The position numbers and the translations under genes are program-made. From positions 104,960,028 to 105,024,027 of the forward strand of contig RSEF01000003.1 in assembly GCA_003993805.1 (NCBI GenBank): a stretch of 64,000 bases of DNA. The letters run 5' to 3'. This DNA is from Himantopus leucocephalus. Its lineage: Eukaryota > Chordata > Aves > Charadriiformes > Recurvirostridae. The notes under the pieces are model-generated. The model was not told the DNA's origin. It saw only the letters and a list, made by a program, of their open reading frames with translations, and made no database searches. The stretch's first letter is position 1. Every line of letters begins with the position of its first letter. Positions 12,327 to 25,918 of this stretch are shown here, one piece after another.

Positions 12327-15300
12327 GAAAAAAAGAACTGGACCTAATTTCGAATTGCTAGGTTTTGTTATGTTCTCCACAGAACAGCTGTCACAGACAC
12401 TGGTAAAAGTTAACATCTCTGGTACCAATCTCCTGCTTTTCAGAGGACATGAGATATTTTTATTCATTCTCTTTTCTCTCCTAAGAAAAAGCTTCTCTGA
12501 TTTGAAATATAGTGGAAGAAAAGACAATCTAAGTGTTCGGTAAGAGAAAAAGTACTTCTTCTGGGCAATATTTTTGATGAGGCTAATATATCTCCAGGAA
12601 GTATTGTTGATGTAAAGGCAGCTAATGTGGAGCTTTTGGGAAGTAATGAAATGTGGGCCAGTCTCCAGCTGTACTATTTTGATGTATGAGACACAGAGGG
12701 AGCTGATTGCCAGTATACTTCAGGAGCCCAAGCAAAAGCTGGCAGCTGGACAGCTGAACGTCTACTGAACTGCAATAAAAAAAAAAGTAGAAATTTTAAC
12801 TGAGTAAATTTTCACATGTTTGGATTTTGAAAGATCCACTGGCAATCTACCTTTTGCTGACTGCTTTCACCATATATTTGTGTGTATGTGTATGTATCTA
12901 TGTCTATATATACAAGTGAAGAGCCCCTCCATAGGCTGTACAGGAAACTCTTTTGAGTAAACTCTGAAATCAGTGTTCAGTGGCTTCGCAAGTGAGGTTT
13001 ATTCTCATGAGTGAGACTTGTAAGGTGGAACTCCTGGGCTGTTTTTTGTTTTGATTTGTTTTGTTTTCTCACACGCTGTGTTGGCAATATGGGATTTAAG
13101 CGTAAATGGAGACTTAAACATGTTATGAAAATTTAATGTATTGAATGCTGTACAATCTGCATTACAAAGAAACAGAAAGAGCGGGCTAGAAAGAAGCTGT
13201 GCTGGAATGGATTAATGCCATCTAGTTTTTTTTGGCATGATCTCAAATAAAAGCAATTCATGGAATACATGGAATCTAGCATTAGACTTTGCGTGGTATT
13301 CCCCATTAGAGCCGTAGCAGACCACACTTGTGAACGTAGCATCGCTGAGAGTTGCTTGAAAAGAGACAAATGCCTCAGCCAAGCAAATAAGACCATGCGT
13401 CTTCCTTGGGTTCCATGGTGAAAACAGGAGCCCAGAGCCTCTTGCAGAATTGGGTGCCCTTGAAAAAAATCTGCTGTGATTCTCCTCCCGTACAATGAGA
13501 AGTTGTGTGTTTGTCTTAATGCTCCTCTGGATACCACCTGGAAAGCTTCAATGGAGAGACAAGACCAGGACAGGAGGAAGAAGAAATTCTGATCTCCTGT
13601 AAATGATCTGGAGGCTTTGCAGCAGCTGTCCAGGGCAGATTTATGCTTTCACCACTGGCTGAATGAACCCCCTCAGTCGCTCCAGAACCGGAGGAATGCA
13701 GGCAGCTTTTTGCTGAGCTCTCAGTGTCAACAAGCTATCAACCTGTTCAGAGGTTTCATTCTCCTTATTTATTTTTGACCCTGTCAACTCATTTGTATCT
13801 GAGCAACATAAGTGTGAATCATTACTGCTCCAGGCTAGCAAGTACTTCACACTCAGAATAGGTGTAAGTGACTGCACTGAGCAGGAAATCTGGATCCAAC
13901 TCCTCACAGTTCTTTCTCAGACAAAATAGTCCTGCTGACTATGTGAGCAAGACCAAGAGGATTTATTTTTAACTCACTTCTTTGCAAAGAAAAGAAGCCC
14001 GCCAAATGCCTTGGGTCTATGAACACTATACCAAAATCTTCACATGACCAGGATCCGCATATGCCACTGTTTCCAAAGAGAAAAGGAAATCTTTGTGAGC
14101 AAGCTGCATCAGGGACACCAGTTCACCACTGCAAGGTGGAGCTGCATGTGTCTGTGACCTGCAGGCAACCTGCTGATGTCAGGCTCGATGTCAGGCTCGG
14201 GAGCACCAGCTGGCTCACTTCATCTAACAGCTGGGCTTCAGCTTACCCAGACTGGCCATCCTCATGATGGAGCTTTGGTGCAGGAGTCACACTTGAACTG
14301 CTTAAGACCAACATGCGATTCAAGAGTCACCTGCTCATCAGCTGAGATTTTAACCATTATTTTTATATGTCTTTGTATTTATATGCTTTTGATCTCTCAT
14401 TTTCGTGGTGCCTCATTTCTATCCCCGCTGAAGGCCTTTCAGTTCCGTATGCCGAAAATGTGACTCATACAATTGCCACTCCCCAGCCCTACCTGATAAC
14501 ACTCCTCTGTGATTTGCTCACCAGCTAGATCTGATACGGACACACAACAGGAAGACAAAGAGAAGCGTACTTCCAAGGGACACTTCTGCTTTGGGAGAGT
14601 GCTGCTAGAAGGCAAGTTCCCTTGCTACGCCTGTGCAGGCTCTCATCCTGCTCCTGGCCTACCTGTCCATCTGGAGGTTTGGTTGGAAGTATACCCTGCA
14701 TAGTGGTAGTAAAAAAGCCTTGAGAGGTCTGCTCTCTGGGTCAGCAAATATGCCACCGAACTAGATTATTCATTGTGCTGTGACTTAGATTGCACTGGTA
14801 ACACAGCTGTGCTGTCATAAGGCAGCTGGGGGCACTTTGGTGATTGTGTAATCATAAATGTCAAACTAGCTCAGTACCCTCCAAACTGTTTGGACCACTG
14901 GAGTGTAGTCAACTCTCAAAACTTCTTGTACCCTGTTATTAAAATTCTACCTGAAAACATGTTTTCATATGGTTCTGCAGAGCCCATACCAGTGGCTCAT
15001 GGGGTACATTAAAGAAACCGTTGGCCAAAATACTTCTTCAACTGTAAGTAACTCAGGGTACCTCTACAGAAGTGGGGAGACCTTTGGCTAAACCTCTTCG
15101 CCTTTCTGTGTGTGAATTAGTTTTCCAATGGTAGAGCATGGATATTGCCATACATTAAGTATGCAATGTAAGTGCCAAGTATTCATAGTTATTATACACT
15201 TGCTGACCTAAAGCACCAATTTAGAAGAACTGGGAAATAACCTGAAAATAAGCACAGTGCTAGACCCATTTTTAAGTGATTATCGTAGAGACAAGAGACG

Positions 15301-17261
15301 ATTTTCTTTATGAAAAGCGAGATTGATACTTAGAGCTCCTGTTTCTCACATGTGACTGCATACTGTTAATGTTGAGGAACTGGTAGGCAGAAAGTTTCTA
15401 AGGTCCTTAAAGCAGCAAGCACAGGCACAGAGTTTACTGAAAATCTAGGACAGAAACTCTTACTGTTATCACTCTTAATGTTTTTGATCTCAAAAGAATA
15501 CTCCTTCATATTTAACCAGGAACGTTAATATGGCTGTTGGTAAATGAAAGTATTTTGCACTTGAGGGAAAAGATAATAAAGGGAGTGTTTGAGTGAATGT
15601 CTGTTCTGAGCAAATGCCTGTTAGTTAAGATAGTAGGTAAACAGCACTGTAATCAAAGGACTCAAACTCTTTTGAAGTTGCTGAGGAAGTGTGTGACAAA
15701 TATCATCAAGAATGCAGTTCAAAGGGTACAGTTCATATCTCTAAGACACACACAGAAGGCCTGATTCTGATCTTACGCTACTTGTGTACCTGGCTTCAGC
15801 CGAACCAAACTTACTCTGCTGTCAGAAACCAGCATGGAGTAGCTGTTCCTGCTTTCTCTGGGACGCTGAGAAAAGCTGACCCCATGGGACCAGGGCAAAG
15901 AAGGACTCTGAAACAGACCATAAAGAGGCCCGTGAAAGATGAGGAGGTCAATAAGGTAACTGAGAAAAAGTTTAAGAGAAAAAAAACTCTGTAGTGCCAT
16001 CAGAGCTTTTGCTCTTGCACTTGTTCCCTTGGTACCTCCCTCTCTTCTGCCTTTCTTCTTCCCTTTGAACTTCATAAAAAACTGTTCCAGTTTGACCAGT
16101 TAAACAGTGCTGAATATGGTTTGTCCTTGTATATATTTGTAATTAAACTGCACTGAACTCAAGTACATCCATAGGTTATTTTGTTGGCTGGCTTTTTTTT
16201 TTTCCCCCATTTATTTGCATTATTCAGAAGTATGGGTAACAAAAAGGAGGGAAAGGTGTAAATAGTTATGCGGAATCAAGGTCTACAATTGTTCCAATTC
16301 CTGGGTTGTCTGGAAGACTCCCCAAAGACATCTGATTGGGAAAAATCAGACACAGGTGGTAACACTCGTGATGGAATACCATGGGCCTCCACTTACCTTT
16401 TATGTAGGAGTTGGTGTTCTCAATACAACTTCTTGGACAGTGGTGTCCGCATCAGAAGGCTCCTAAACTCTTATAACAATGGTCATCCCTGCTGGGTATC
16501 TTCAGCAGGATGACAGACTGAATGGATGTACAGCCAGCATCTTCCAGCTATGCTTACAGAGGCATTGCTGTAGGAGTCATTTCCCAGTAGGAATTAGTAA
16601 GATCAGCAGGCTGTCGCCTGCAAATTAAACCATCCTTTTGGTCCAAAAGCCGGTTCTTCTATGTCTTTTGATGAGAAATGTTGCTGGAACCAGTGTGAGC
16701 AAGGATGTGTTGCTACTTTTTTTGATGCAATTATACTGGGATTAAAGGAAACATCACTTTTCAGGACATTTTACAAACACTAAAGTGATTAGCACAAAAT
16801 TAAACCAGCTGAATTTTAACATGTTGCTGTTGGACATGTTTTCTCCTTTACCACAGCTGATACAAATCCAGGTCTTTTTTTCCTTAAGAATACAGATTAT
16901 TGGCTTTTATTAGTATCAGAGTAATAGCAGTCTAAAGCGTAATTCACCAAGTCCCACTCTTCAGAATGCAATGATAGTTCACCAAGAATAAAAACACCAC
17001 CACTGACTATACAAGCATATTTGTACTTATCGGATTTTTGCGATAAAGGGTCTAAAATAAAAATAAGATAGTATAAAAATGAAAGCAGTAAAGATCTTGA
17101 GAGAAAACCAGCTAAGTTGCTGTTCATGTAAGATGAAATAAGCGTAGTGGCTGAGTTTTAACACAGGGTAAGTGTAATGTATCTGTTTTTTAGTGGATTA
17201 GTGAGAACATCTGACTGTGTTAATATTTTTAATGCTATGTAGAGTGTTAGGACTATTTAGC
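12327..17261. other. Intergenic, nothing recognised
   Basis: I see no exon with a recognisable protein and no RNA gene. Several open frames of 80 to 134 codons exist (for example minus strand 13133-13537 and plus strand 15689-15994), but they have no known domain and no convincing splice context. There is a short exact tandem copy of a 12-mer at 14175-14198. Confidence 0.45.
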
Positions 17262-17385
17262 GTTGTGGTTCCAAGATAAGGCCCTGAGGAACCTGTAACT
17301 TTGAAGTTGGACCTGCTCTGAAGGGGAGTTGAACCAGGTGATTTCCAGAGGTGCCTTCCGGCCTTAATGATTTTATGCATCTAAA
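17262..17385 (+). repeat. Degraded CR1 3' end, plus strand
   Basis: The sequence runs from a GAGGAACCTGTAA-type segment through TTGAACCAGGTGATTTCCAG to CTTCCGGCCTTAATGATTTT. This corresponds to the conserved 3' end of avian CR1 elements, which end in repeats of ATTCTATG-like units. It is well diverged, so it is an old insertion. Confidence 0.65.
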
Positions 17386-19260
17386 GCATTAGTGAAACTA
17401 GGCTGCTTTTATTAAAATATTTGCCCTGTTAGTGGCTGAGAACATTGTCTAATGATAAGAGCAATGCAGGTGTGATGTTAAGCAATAAAAAGTTATAATC
17501 AGTACAGTATAAAAACGTAAACCAATGGCTGTATTTTATAAATGCGTGTGCGATTTGTGCAATACAGAGAAACAGTTTACATATGAGACGTTTTTGCAAG
17601 ATCTCTGAATGTATATTACTTGTCTTGTTCCTATTAATGCAAAGATATTGCATATATGATAGTAAGCAAACCTGAGCAGTTTTTTATAATGTATGAGTTT
17701 ATTAGACTTTTACATAGCTGTTTTTACTGTCCAAGCTTCTAGTACTTCCTATAATAACTAACAATGTTCAAATGAGCTATTTGAAAAGTTAAATTTAATT
17801 AAAGAGTAGGTATTTAACTGGCTATTCTTGTGTAAGTCTACAAGAACATAGAGAAAATATGAGTTTATCTCTATGTTTAAGGATTTATACTTTTATTTCT
17901 GTTTTTCCAGATAACATGACCAGTAATTATTGTGTCAAGATGCCATAATCAAGGTAATGTATTTGGTGCAAAATTTTAACTGTAACAACATTTTTCTGGC
18001 TCCATTTGAGTTCAGAAATCTGAGTTACGCAAAGGCATGAGTCGCTTGGAAGACTGCAGACTTACAGCTGATGATGTGTAGATACTGGCATGGGTTCAGC
18101 CTAGGTCCTTAGTAACCAGAAGTTGTTACCATCCAATTATAACTAATTTCCAAAATGAAATGAGTCAGTCTTCTGCAAGCAGACATGGTCACATCCCATA
18201 AATAAATATCTATACACAAATACATATAAAATATATACAATATAATATAAAATTTATAAATGAAATAAATATTTCAGTTTACACACATCAGCACAACTGA
18301 AACTAGTTGGCATTCTACTCAGTATTTTCCCACCCTTTTACTTCCCACAAATGTGGTGCATCTTTTAGGTTATCATTTTAAAGTGGGGATTCCAAATACT
18401 GTTGGCTTCCCAATTGAAATAAATAGAAGTCTTGGCCTAGGTCGTTTCATTTTAATCAGTTAAACTTTTTTTAGTGAACTCATTTTCTGTGGATAATTAT
18501 CAGATCATCTTGTTTGTTGCGGTAATCCCTTATTCTTCCATTTCCTTGATTACAGGCATCAGTACGAGGACATTTCATTCTGGAACACTACAGAAACAGC
18601 CTCCCACACAATAAAGCACAGGAAGACTGAAAACAAGGTTTGTCTTTTGATGCTTAAAATTGTTTTTTAACCCTAAATCCAACTGCAAAGGTAGGAAGAC
18701 ATTTGGATCATACAGAATACATGAAAATTGTAGCAAGACACATTTGCTTACCATGCCGCTCTTCTTCTAGGGTGTCATTTGGATTGATGGTTCTGCTAGG
18801 GATACCAAGGTTCCTTCCTCGGTGAATATAATAATTTTTGTCTTTTAGAGATACCTCTTCTTTTTGTGCAATTTACTTTTGAGTCTTGGGAGCTTTCACT
18901 ACTGGAAAGTATCACTCCTAAAGAGACTTCTATCATGCAGCCCTAGTGAGTGTGAATCTGGTATCACTTACTTTAAGCCAACATAAACATTTAGAAGACC
19001 AGACCCAGAATCCAGTGCAAACCAGACAAATAAACCTGCCTTGAGTCTGACAAATAGGGGTGTCCAAAAAGTCCTTGTACTCAGGTTTTTGTTATGCAGC
19101 CACATTAGTCCAACATAATGTGCATTGCCATGGGGAGGGATAGTCCTCCTGGTCTCTCCTCCCATGTATTTCTCTTATTGCAGACCCAGGCTGTGTGTGG
19201 GACAGCATGTGGTTGGGGAAGTGACAAGTGAAAGATGTTGTTATGGTTTGAGAAACCTGT
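17386..19260. other. Intergenic, AT-rich
   Basis: No gene is recognised. An AT-rich low-complexity patch lies at about 18199-18275. Confidence 0.45.
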
Positions 19261-19274
19261 AACAATTTTTGATG

Positions 19275-19402
19275 TTTAGACAATCATTCTCCCACCCGAT
19301 GGCCCCTCCCACCCAGCAATGGGAATCGGGGAAAAAACAAGGAAACCCAGGGGTTGAAGCATAGACAGATTTAATAGAGCAAGATTAGGTAATTAACATT
19401 AA
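19275..19402. mobile_element. Possible avian LTR-retroelement fragment running into the gap
   Basis: The block with CCCACCCAGCAATGGGAATC, then AGGAAACCCAGGGGTTGAAG and CAGATTTAATAGAGC resembles, from memory, sequence in avian endogenous retroviral LTR-type repeats. It stops at the 100-N gap, as repeats often do in short-read assemblies. No coding sequence of a retroelement is visible. The family is uncertain, and a search against an avian repeat library would confirm or refute it. Confidence 0.4.
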
Positions 19403-19502
19403 NNNNNNNNNNNNNNNNNNNNNNNNNNNNNNNNNNNNNNNNNNNNNNNNNNNNNNNNNNNNNNNNNNNNNNNNNNNNNNNNNNNNNNNNNNNNNNNNNN
19501 NN
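19403..19502. other. Assembly gap of 100 N
   Basis: Exactly one hundred N, probably a placeholder of standard length. A repeat lies on each side of it. Confidence 0.98.
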
Positions 19503-19832
19503 AGAGGTGCCATGCTGGACCTTGTTCTCACCAGCAAGGAGGAGCTGGTGGGGAATTTGAAACTCAAGGGCAGCCTTGGCTGTAGTGACCATGAAGTGGT
19601 GGAGTTCAAGATCCTTAGGGCAGTGAGGAGGGTACACAGTAAGCTTGCTACCCTGGACTTCAGGTTGCCCAGAGAAGTTGTGGGTGCCCCATTCCTGGAA
19701 GTGTTTAAGACCAGGTTGGATGGGGCTTTGAGCAACCTGGTCTAGTGGGAGGTGTCCCTGCCCATGGCAGTGGGGTTGGAACTAGATGATCTTTAAGGTT
19801 CCTTCCAGCTCTAACCATTCTATGATTCTATG
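19503..19832 (+). repeat. CR1 LINE, plus strand, with internal deletion
   Basis: The first part (19503 to about 19663) translates in frame to the C-terminal end of the CR1 endonuclease: [13 protein letters not shown], then the catalytic SDH in GCSDHE, then KLATLDFR. From about 19664 the sequence jumps straight to the CR1 3' end (TTGCCCAGAGAAGTTGTGGG through GGAACTAGATGATCTTTAAG), finishing with two ATTCTATGA-like units. The whole reverse transcriptase region is missing. The sequence is close to the family, so this is a fairly young copy. The 5' part is cut by the gap. Confidence 0.9.
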
Positions 19833-22800
19833 AAAGCAAGTAAATAAATTACTAATAGCAAATGAAAGTTTTGGGAGTGGGTGGATGCAAATGAAGTTGA
19901 AAGCTGAGTGACAAGGAAGAAAAACGAAGAAAAATACATCAAAACACATCTACTAGTTACTTTTGTCTCAATGAGGTAGGTCTCTGGGGCAGTTGCCCTG
20001 AACAGCAACAATCTCTCTACTGCATTTGGAAAAGGAAAACATGGAAAAACTTCACAAGTCAAGGGAAAAAACAAGTAGTGACAGACAGGAAATATGCTGT
20101 TAAATGTAGGATTTTGAATTTTTGGTCATTTCTTCCACAAAGGGCTCTCAGTAGTCAGACATTTCTCATTTCTAAATGCTAAACTTTCTTCATTATCAGA
20201 GTACTTTTCTTATTTACCAGTAAGATTTTTGTAATCCACATGTATTTATTTATATTGAAGGTTTTTTTCTCATTGTCTCTTTTAGAAATTGGGATTGCTC
20301 TGCACAGGAAAATACTTTAGGAAAAGGAATGCAGGGCATAGAAAACAATCAACATCCCTGTATCTTGTCCTTGTCTCTGGCTCCACAGGTGGAGAACTGG
20401 TCCAACCTTTTACATCCAAGTAAGCGTGTAGTAAATGGATCTGAGAGCCAAATTCCTCCTGGGTCTCAGCTGGCGCAATCAGCATCCATCTAGCATTTGC
20501 AGATCAGATTGTGAGGAATGTCAAGGGTAAACATCCAGTTTCAGATGATAGGGTGGTTTTGTGTAGTTTTCCATCAAAACAAGAACAGTGTTTTATTGGT
20601 CAGTGTATTCTGCTTTTTAAAGTTCTTTATCTTATACCCCCTCACCTGTCTTCAACTAGATGCAAGTCTTTCTAGGTTCATTCTTGTAATCCACTCTCAT
20701 CTTAATGCTACATTCAGGAGTCTTTGGCCTTTAGTAGGTGATTTTCTTTGTAGGTATGACATGAATAATGTTAATGGAGAATGATATGGATAGGATACAT
20801 GAGGTGGGAATAAAATTTCATGTACAAACTCTGCAACACGAGGATATGATAATAACATATATTGCAAAGACATGTTTGGTGATAATATTGTGCATTATCT
20901 AAAGGCTGATTCCAAAATTCTTAATATCCCAGGTAAGATCTGACACTGCAAGACCACAGGTTCCCTGGCTGAGGGAGAGCAGTCAGTCAGCAAGAAGCTG
21001 ACTGATGAAGTGATGGGAAAGGAAAATTTGGCAAATTGTCGGGGAAGATTTTACTTGCCAACAACAACAACAAAAAATTAAAAAAATATCCTTTGGATCA
21101 CAACAGCCAGGTCATGGCCAATTTGGGAACAGCAGCAAAAAGCCATCTTAATACCAGTTTAACCAACTGTGCAGGCAGTGATTTCACACCTTGGTGTGAG
21201 CTGGCACAGCGAGCCCATCTCATTTGTGTACAAGGCATGATAATGTAGGAGTAGTCGGCCCAGTGCTGCACTTCCAAAATCTTGTCGTGGATGAATTGTG
21301 TGGGATATTATTAAAACAGGACATAGAGTGTATTACCCCTGCAACTTCTTTGAGCTGTTCTTCTCAAATCTTGCTTATATTCATCCATCGGCTGCATCAA
21401 GCAGCTTCTCATGCAGCTGAGAAAGCAGTTCTGAATTCCAGGCAGAGCAAACGGCAAGTCAGTTCTGAAGGTTTCATCTAGAAGACCAGCACAAAGATAG
21501 AAGACTATATGGCATTCAATAAATCAGTGCTTGCAAGGTGATGGAATCAAGAACAGCAGGCTTGCTTTGTTATGCTGAGAGATATGTTTTCCATATTTTT
21601 TTATCCTTATTGTCAGTCATGTGCTTGCATGACTAGCTGGGGAATCAGAGACAGCTCTAATGGAAAAGAGAAATTAGGTCATCTGGTCCATCCTCACTGC
21701 CAGGGCATGACTGTTCCCTGTAGTGTATCACTTCCCACACAGTTATCTTTCCAACTGTCTTTTGTAAGATGGAAATGCAATTCAGAATCCCATTTGGCTA
21801 TGCCTACTGGAGCTTTTGAGGACTTTTTATTTGGACAAAAATGCTTAATGAGAGACTCAGAGTTAACAGTTTTAAATACATTTCAAAGGAAAAAAAAAAC
21901 CCAAAACAACCAAATCTCAGAATTTGATTCTCAGTAAACTTTTTAATAGAAAAATGGTGCAATATTTGGGATAATCATGGAAGATGTTTTTATTCAGACA
22001 GGAAATAGTTTCTATGACTCAATTCTACAAATTAAACAATAGGTTTCCTGCTAAAGAATCAAACAGCTCGTTCAGTAAGTAGTTTAGGAAGCAGCCAGTA
22101 CTCGTGATGGTCTGAGCAGCCTCTCATCAGGAGACTCGGCACTAGTGCTAGCTGGCTGTAGGTATTCGAGGTTGCCTTGGTAAATTACTTTAAGTGCTTG
22201 GATACCCATCGTTCAGCAGAACATCTCAATGTGCCAACACTCAGACTGTACAGAGCAAGACTGGCTTATTAAGGAAAAAAAAATGAATAAATACAAATGG
22301 AAAAACAGTGATGTAAGGACATGGCAAACTACTTTCCTTTCAGCAGCTTCAGTGTTACAAACTTCCATGCTGCGTGCAAATGAGAATAACCCCCATGTTT
22401 TACCCCTTGGCTACATCACTACGCTCATCGAGTAAGTCCAACTGTTTGAATTAGTAAGCGGCAGTCCAAATATTTCCCTATGGGTTGATCTCCTTTCCCA
22501 AAGGACCTGTTTGTTTGGTGTTACCAGGAGGTGCCACCACGTAGTTTGGTTTAAGGAGTCACTTTCCTAAGTTGGGCAGGGATTCTCCAAACTCTACTTG
22601 GCTTTGCTATAGCATTCCCTTTTGCCACCAAATTCTCAGTCTTCTCTGCCTTCACATGCTTATCTACATCAGTTCTTGTAGTTTTTAGACCATCAGCCTT
22701 TACTGGAGAATTTTGTTAGCACTGCACCCTGCAGCAACGTTTTCACTGGAGAGGACCCAAGTGCATTTAAGGAACTTCAGCAGAAATCCAGCAGTTCGGA

Positions 22801-24454
22801 AACAAGCTCATCATGACAAAATGAGTAATTTCTTCTCTAGAACTACTCTAAAAAGATCACAACCACTGCAACCTCAATTACAAGTGCATGTTGTTGGTTT
22901 TAATGCCCCACCAGAGGAACTGTAAGATTTTCTTAGTGAGAAAGACACCTTTTCCCTTCTCTGACAGAGGAAGAAGAGTGCTGTCTTCTCAGGTGCTCCC
23001 GAGTTCAGGAATTAAACAGATTATTCTTTACAGTTGCCTTATTAAATCTAAAAACTAATCCACACAAGCTTTTCCTTTTGTCTCCAGCAAATTAGACTCA
23101 AGACTACAAACAGATGACAAGGTTATTCCATCTCTACTATAAACCCAGAAGTCATTGTCAAGTTCTTATCATGCTACTTATCTTGTAAAGTGCATGAGAG
23201 CACTCTGCACTTCATTCTTTCACAGAAATAATGCTTGACCTTGTGTTAAATGAAAAGGGTTTTAGCACTTTACCCCTTGTTTTTAGGTAGCTATTGAAGC
23301 ACTCGGCTAGTTACCAAAGGTTGTGAAAAAGTCATCAGTCATGAAAGCAGAGTTAGCATTTCAGGTGTGGGCTCTTTGCGACATGACTTTTCTGGATGCT
23401 TGTGTATGTAATACCCTCCACAGCAAGGCTGTGAAGCTTTACTGTAATAAAAATAATGATTAGATCCACTCTGACGTGATGGTTTGCCTTGGTTTTCTTG
23501 AAGTAACAGGTTTCCAGACTCCACTTGATGAGGGAAGATGTGATTACTAACAGAAGAATACACTAAATTACAGTGCTTTTGTGGGTGTAGCAATTTCATA
23601 TTGTAAGAGAAAAATGAAACCCATTTCAGTATAGTAATGAGACCTGCCTAGTTGTCTTGAAAAGTGAAATTTAGAGAGCCCAGAAATAAAGTATGAAGTT
23701 CCAGCATGCTGATATCGATCTTATTTTTGCATCTGCCTGGAAAAAAAAAGTTTGCTATGTTACATTTAGAAGGCTTGAGCATCTTTCAAAAACTGAAGTG
23801 CCTTTGGCAGGAATGATCCACACTTTTTCCTCTGGTTCTAATTGGACAAAAACAATATTTGCAGTTGACCCATCAATCGGGACAGATAAGTAACATTTCC
23901 TGTCAATAACTAACAACTTTTTCTCTTTTATGACAGTGAAGGAACAAGGGAGCTGCCTTTATAAAGAGCAGCAATTTGGAGAAAGAAAATAAAATGTTTA
24001 TTTCTTTCACATGCAAATGCGCATGCTGATCATTCTATTAGGCAACCAAAATGACAATTTTGAGATTCCTCCTTCCTCAGCTGTTTTTTCCCTTTGCAAT
24101 AGAGGTTCTGTGCACACACAGACCAAAACAAAATGCCCTCCTTGCCTACCAAATAACCATTGACAAAATACAAATCTAACTATTGCAGACCCCCTACGAA
24201 TGGAATCCCCACTAAAATCAGCAAAACTTTGAGCAAAAGGATGTGCAGCATTAGGACCTGCCTCTGAAAACCAGTTACTGTTACAGATATATCGAAGTTC
24301 TGCGATTCCCACCATGCCTGCACACCGCAGAAGGTTCCTGGAGCACTCTGATTTATTAATCCAAGATTTCTCTCGGTGCATCCCTCCTGACAGCTGAACG
24401 CTTACTGGGTTTTAGCCAACAAGCAGCACTGACACAAAAACAAGTGGGTATAAA
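19833..24454. other. Intergenic, nothing recognised
   Basis: AT-rich DNA with no recognisable exon, RNA gene or mobile element. Short open frames up to 121 codons (for example plus strand 21572-21937) have no familiar domain. Confidence 0.45.
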
Positions 24455-24645
24455 CTGGCTAAGAGTAAGCTTTTTATTTGGATTTCTAGCAATCAGCAGG
24501 GTGAAGACCTGGAACAGGCTTCCAGTAGCAAAGGAAGACAAGAAACTAAATATAAGGCTTGATGAACATGCTGTGTGGTGACTGTGACGGGACTGAGTGG
24601 GATGTGATGATCTAAGGGGTCTCCTCCAGTCTTATTTTAAGTACA
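24455..24645 (+). repeat. Degraded CR1-like 3' end, plus strand
   Basis: The segment contains CTGGAACAGGCTTCCAG and then TGTGATGATCTAAGGGGTCT followed by CTCCAGTCTTATTTT. These are the hallmark blocks of the 3' end of CR1/L3-type LINEs (a GGAACAG-CTTCC block, then GATGATCTAAGGGGTCCCTTCCAG). It is diverged, and its ends are approximate. Confidence 0.6.
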
Positions 24646-25709
24646 TAAACCATGGCACATGTCGTCCCACTGTGAAGCAAAATTCTCTAATTGGTTAGGT
24701 TGGCACACTTAAGGCTTTCTTCTCCATAGGAACCTTTTATGTTATTATTACTATAAATTCATTTTTTTTGTTATTTATCAAAGCTGCTGGTTTTGAACCA
24801 CATTCTACAGCTCCACCAGAGGCAACCATGCGGTCTTGATACAACAGCACATAAATGTATTGTCTCGTTGCTTGTAGAAGAATGGAGTGCCACATACGTG
24901 GAGCTATAAAAATCTCTTCAGCCTTGACCACAGAAGAGACGTTCATGCCTCTACATGTCCATCCGTCATTGTGTGTTTAAAGTGACGAGGTACTTTAGGT
25001 TCTTTCTGCTTTAGAGGTTGCATATACTAGTAGACAGTAATGTTCACATTCAGTACTGCTCTGATCCATGGGCGCTCTTCCTATTTTTATTCTCTCGCCT
25101 TACAGTGCGCTTTCAGTAGCAATCATCCAGCTGTATCTCCTCCGCTCCAGGGTCCTACCCACCTTGCATCTGGGTGGAGAGACCATCCCCTCCTATAAGT
25201 ATTTTCAAGGTGTAAGATATTAGAACCATTCGTGCCTTCGAGAACAACATCTCTTCACCAACCATAGAGCGTGCCCAGCCCTCGCTCCAGATCCTTAGGG
25301 GGACAGGGTAGAAAGGAAGGGCAAAGCAAGGACAGCTGGAGTGGAGCAGAGCAGGAGGGCGACCAGAACATTAGAAACACATTTGTAGGAACAGAAGTTT
25401 TATGAAATAGTAGTTCTGAACTCAGTTGGTAAGTAATTAAAGAGTGGGCCTGGCAAAAGCCATCATTTTGTCTCCCACTGAGTATTATCGAAACTGTCAC
25501 GGGATAAAAATTGAGGGAAGGGATAAGATAGAATAGCACAAATATGGAGTCAATTAAGCCACCTCTAGCTGCAGTACTACTGTACACAAACTTCTCTAGT
25601 GAGGCTTAGGTATCGCTTGAGAAGTTCCTCCTGTTCCCCCCACTGATAAAAACATCAGCCATCTCTCAAGCACAAAGCTCAACAGCAACCAACTGGCAGG
25701 AGAGTAACA
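24646..25709. other. Intergenic, nothing recognised
   Basis: No exon, RNA gene or repeat that I can name. Confidence 0.4.
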
Positions 25710-25918
25710 GTTTCCACTTGACACAGTATTTACTGGGCACTAACATTTATTTAACGCGTTTTGGCATGAATACATATTACCAAATATATGTACTTTGAAG
25801 CCTCAGAATAAAANGTTTCCACTTGACGCAGTATTTACTGGGCACTAACATTTATTTAATGCGTTTTGGCATGGATACATATTACCAAATATATGTACTT
25901 TGAAGCCTCAGAATAAAA
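25710..25918 (+). repeat. 104-bp duplication around a single N (probable assembly artefact)
   Basis: Copies at 25710-25813 and 25815-25918 are separated only by the N at 25814. I count three substitutions between them. The exact abutment on a single N suggests two alleles laid end to end. Confidence 0.9.

Noticed and set aside
12770..12787. AATAAA directly followed by an A run, suggesting a retrocopy tail
   Set aside because: No recognisable gene-derived sequence precedes it on the plus strand and there is no target-site duplication that I can see.
13133..13537. 134-codon minus-strand open frame
   Set aside because: No recognisable domain, and composition like the surrounding AT-rich intergenic DNA.
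19512..19745. Open frame of 77 codons with protein-like sequence
   Set aside because: It is the endonuclease tail and 3' end of a CR1 LINE, not a host gene.
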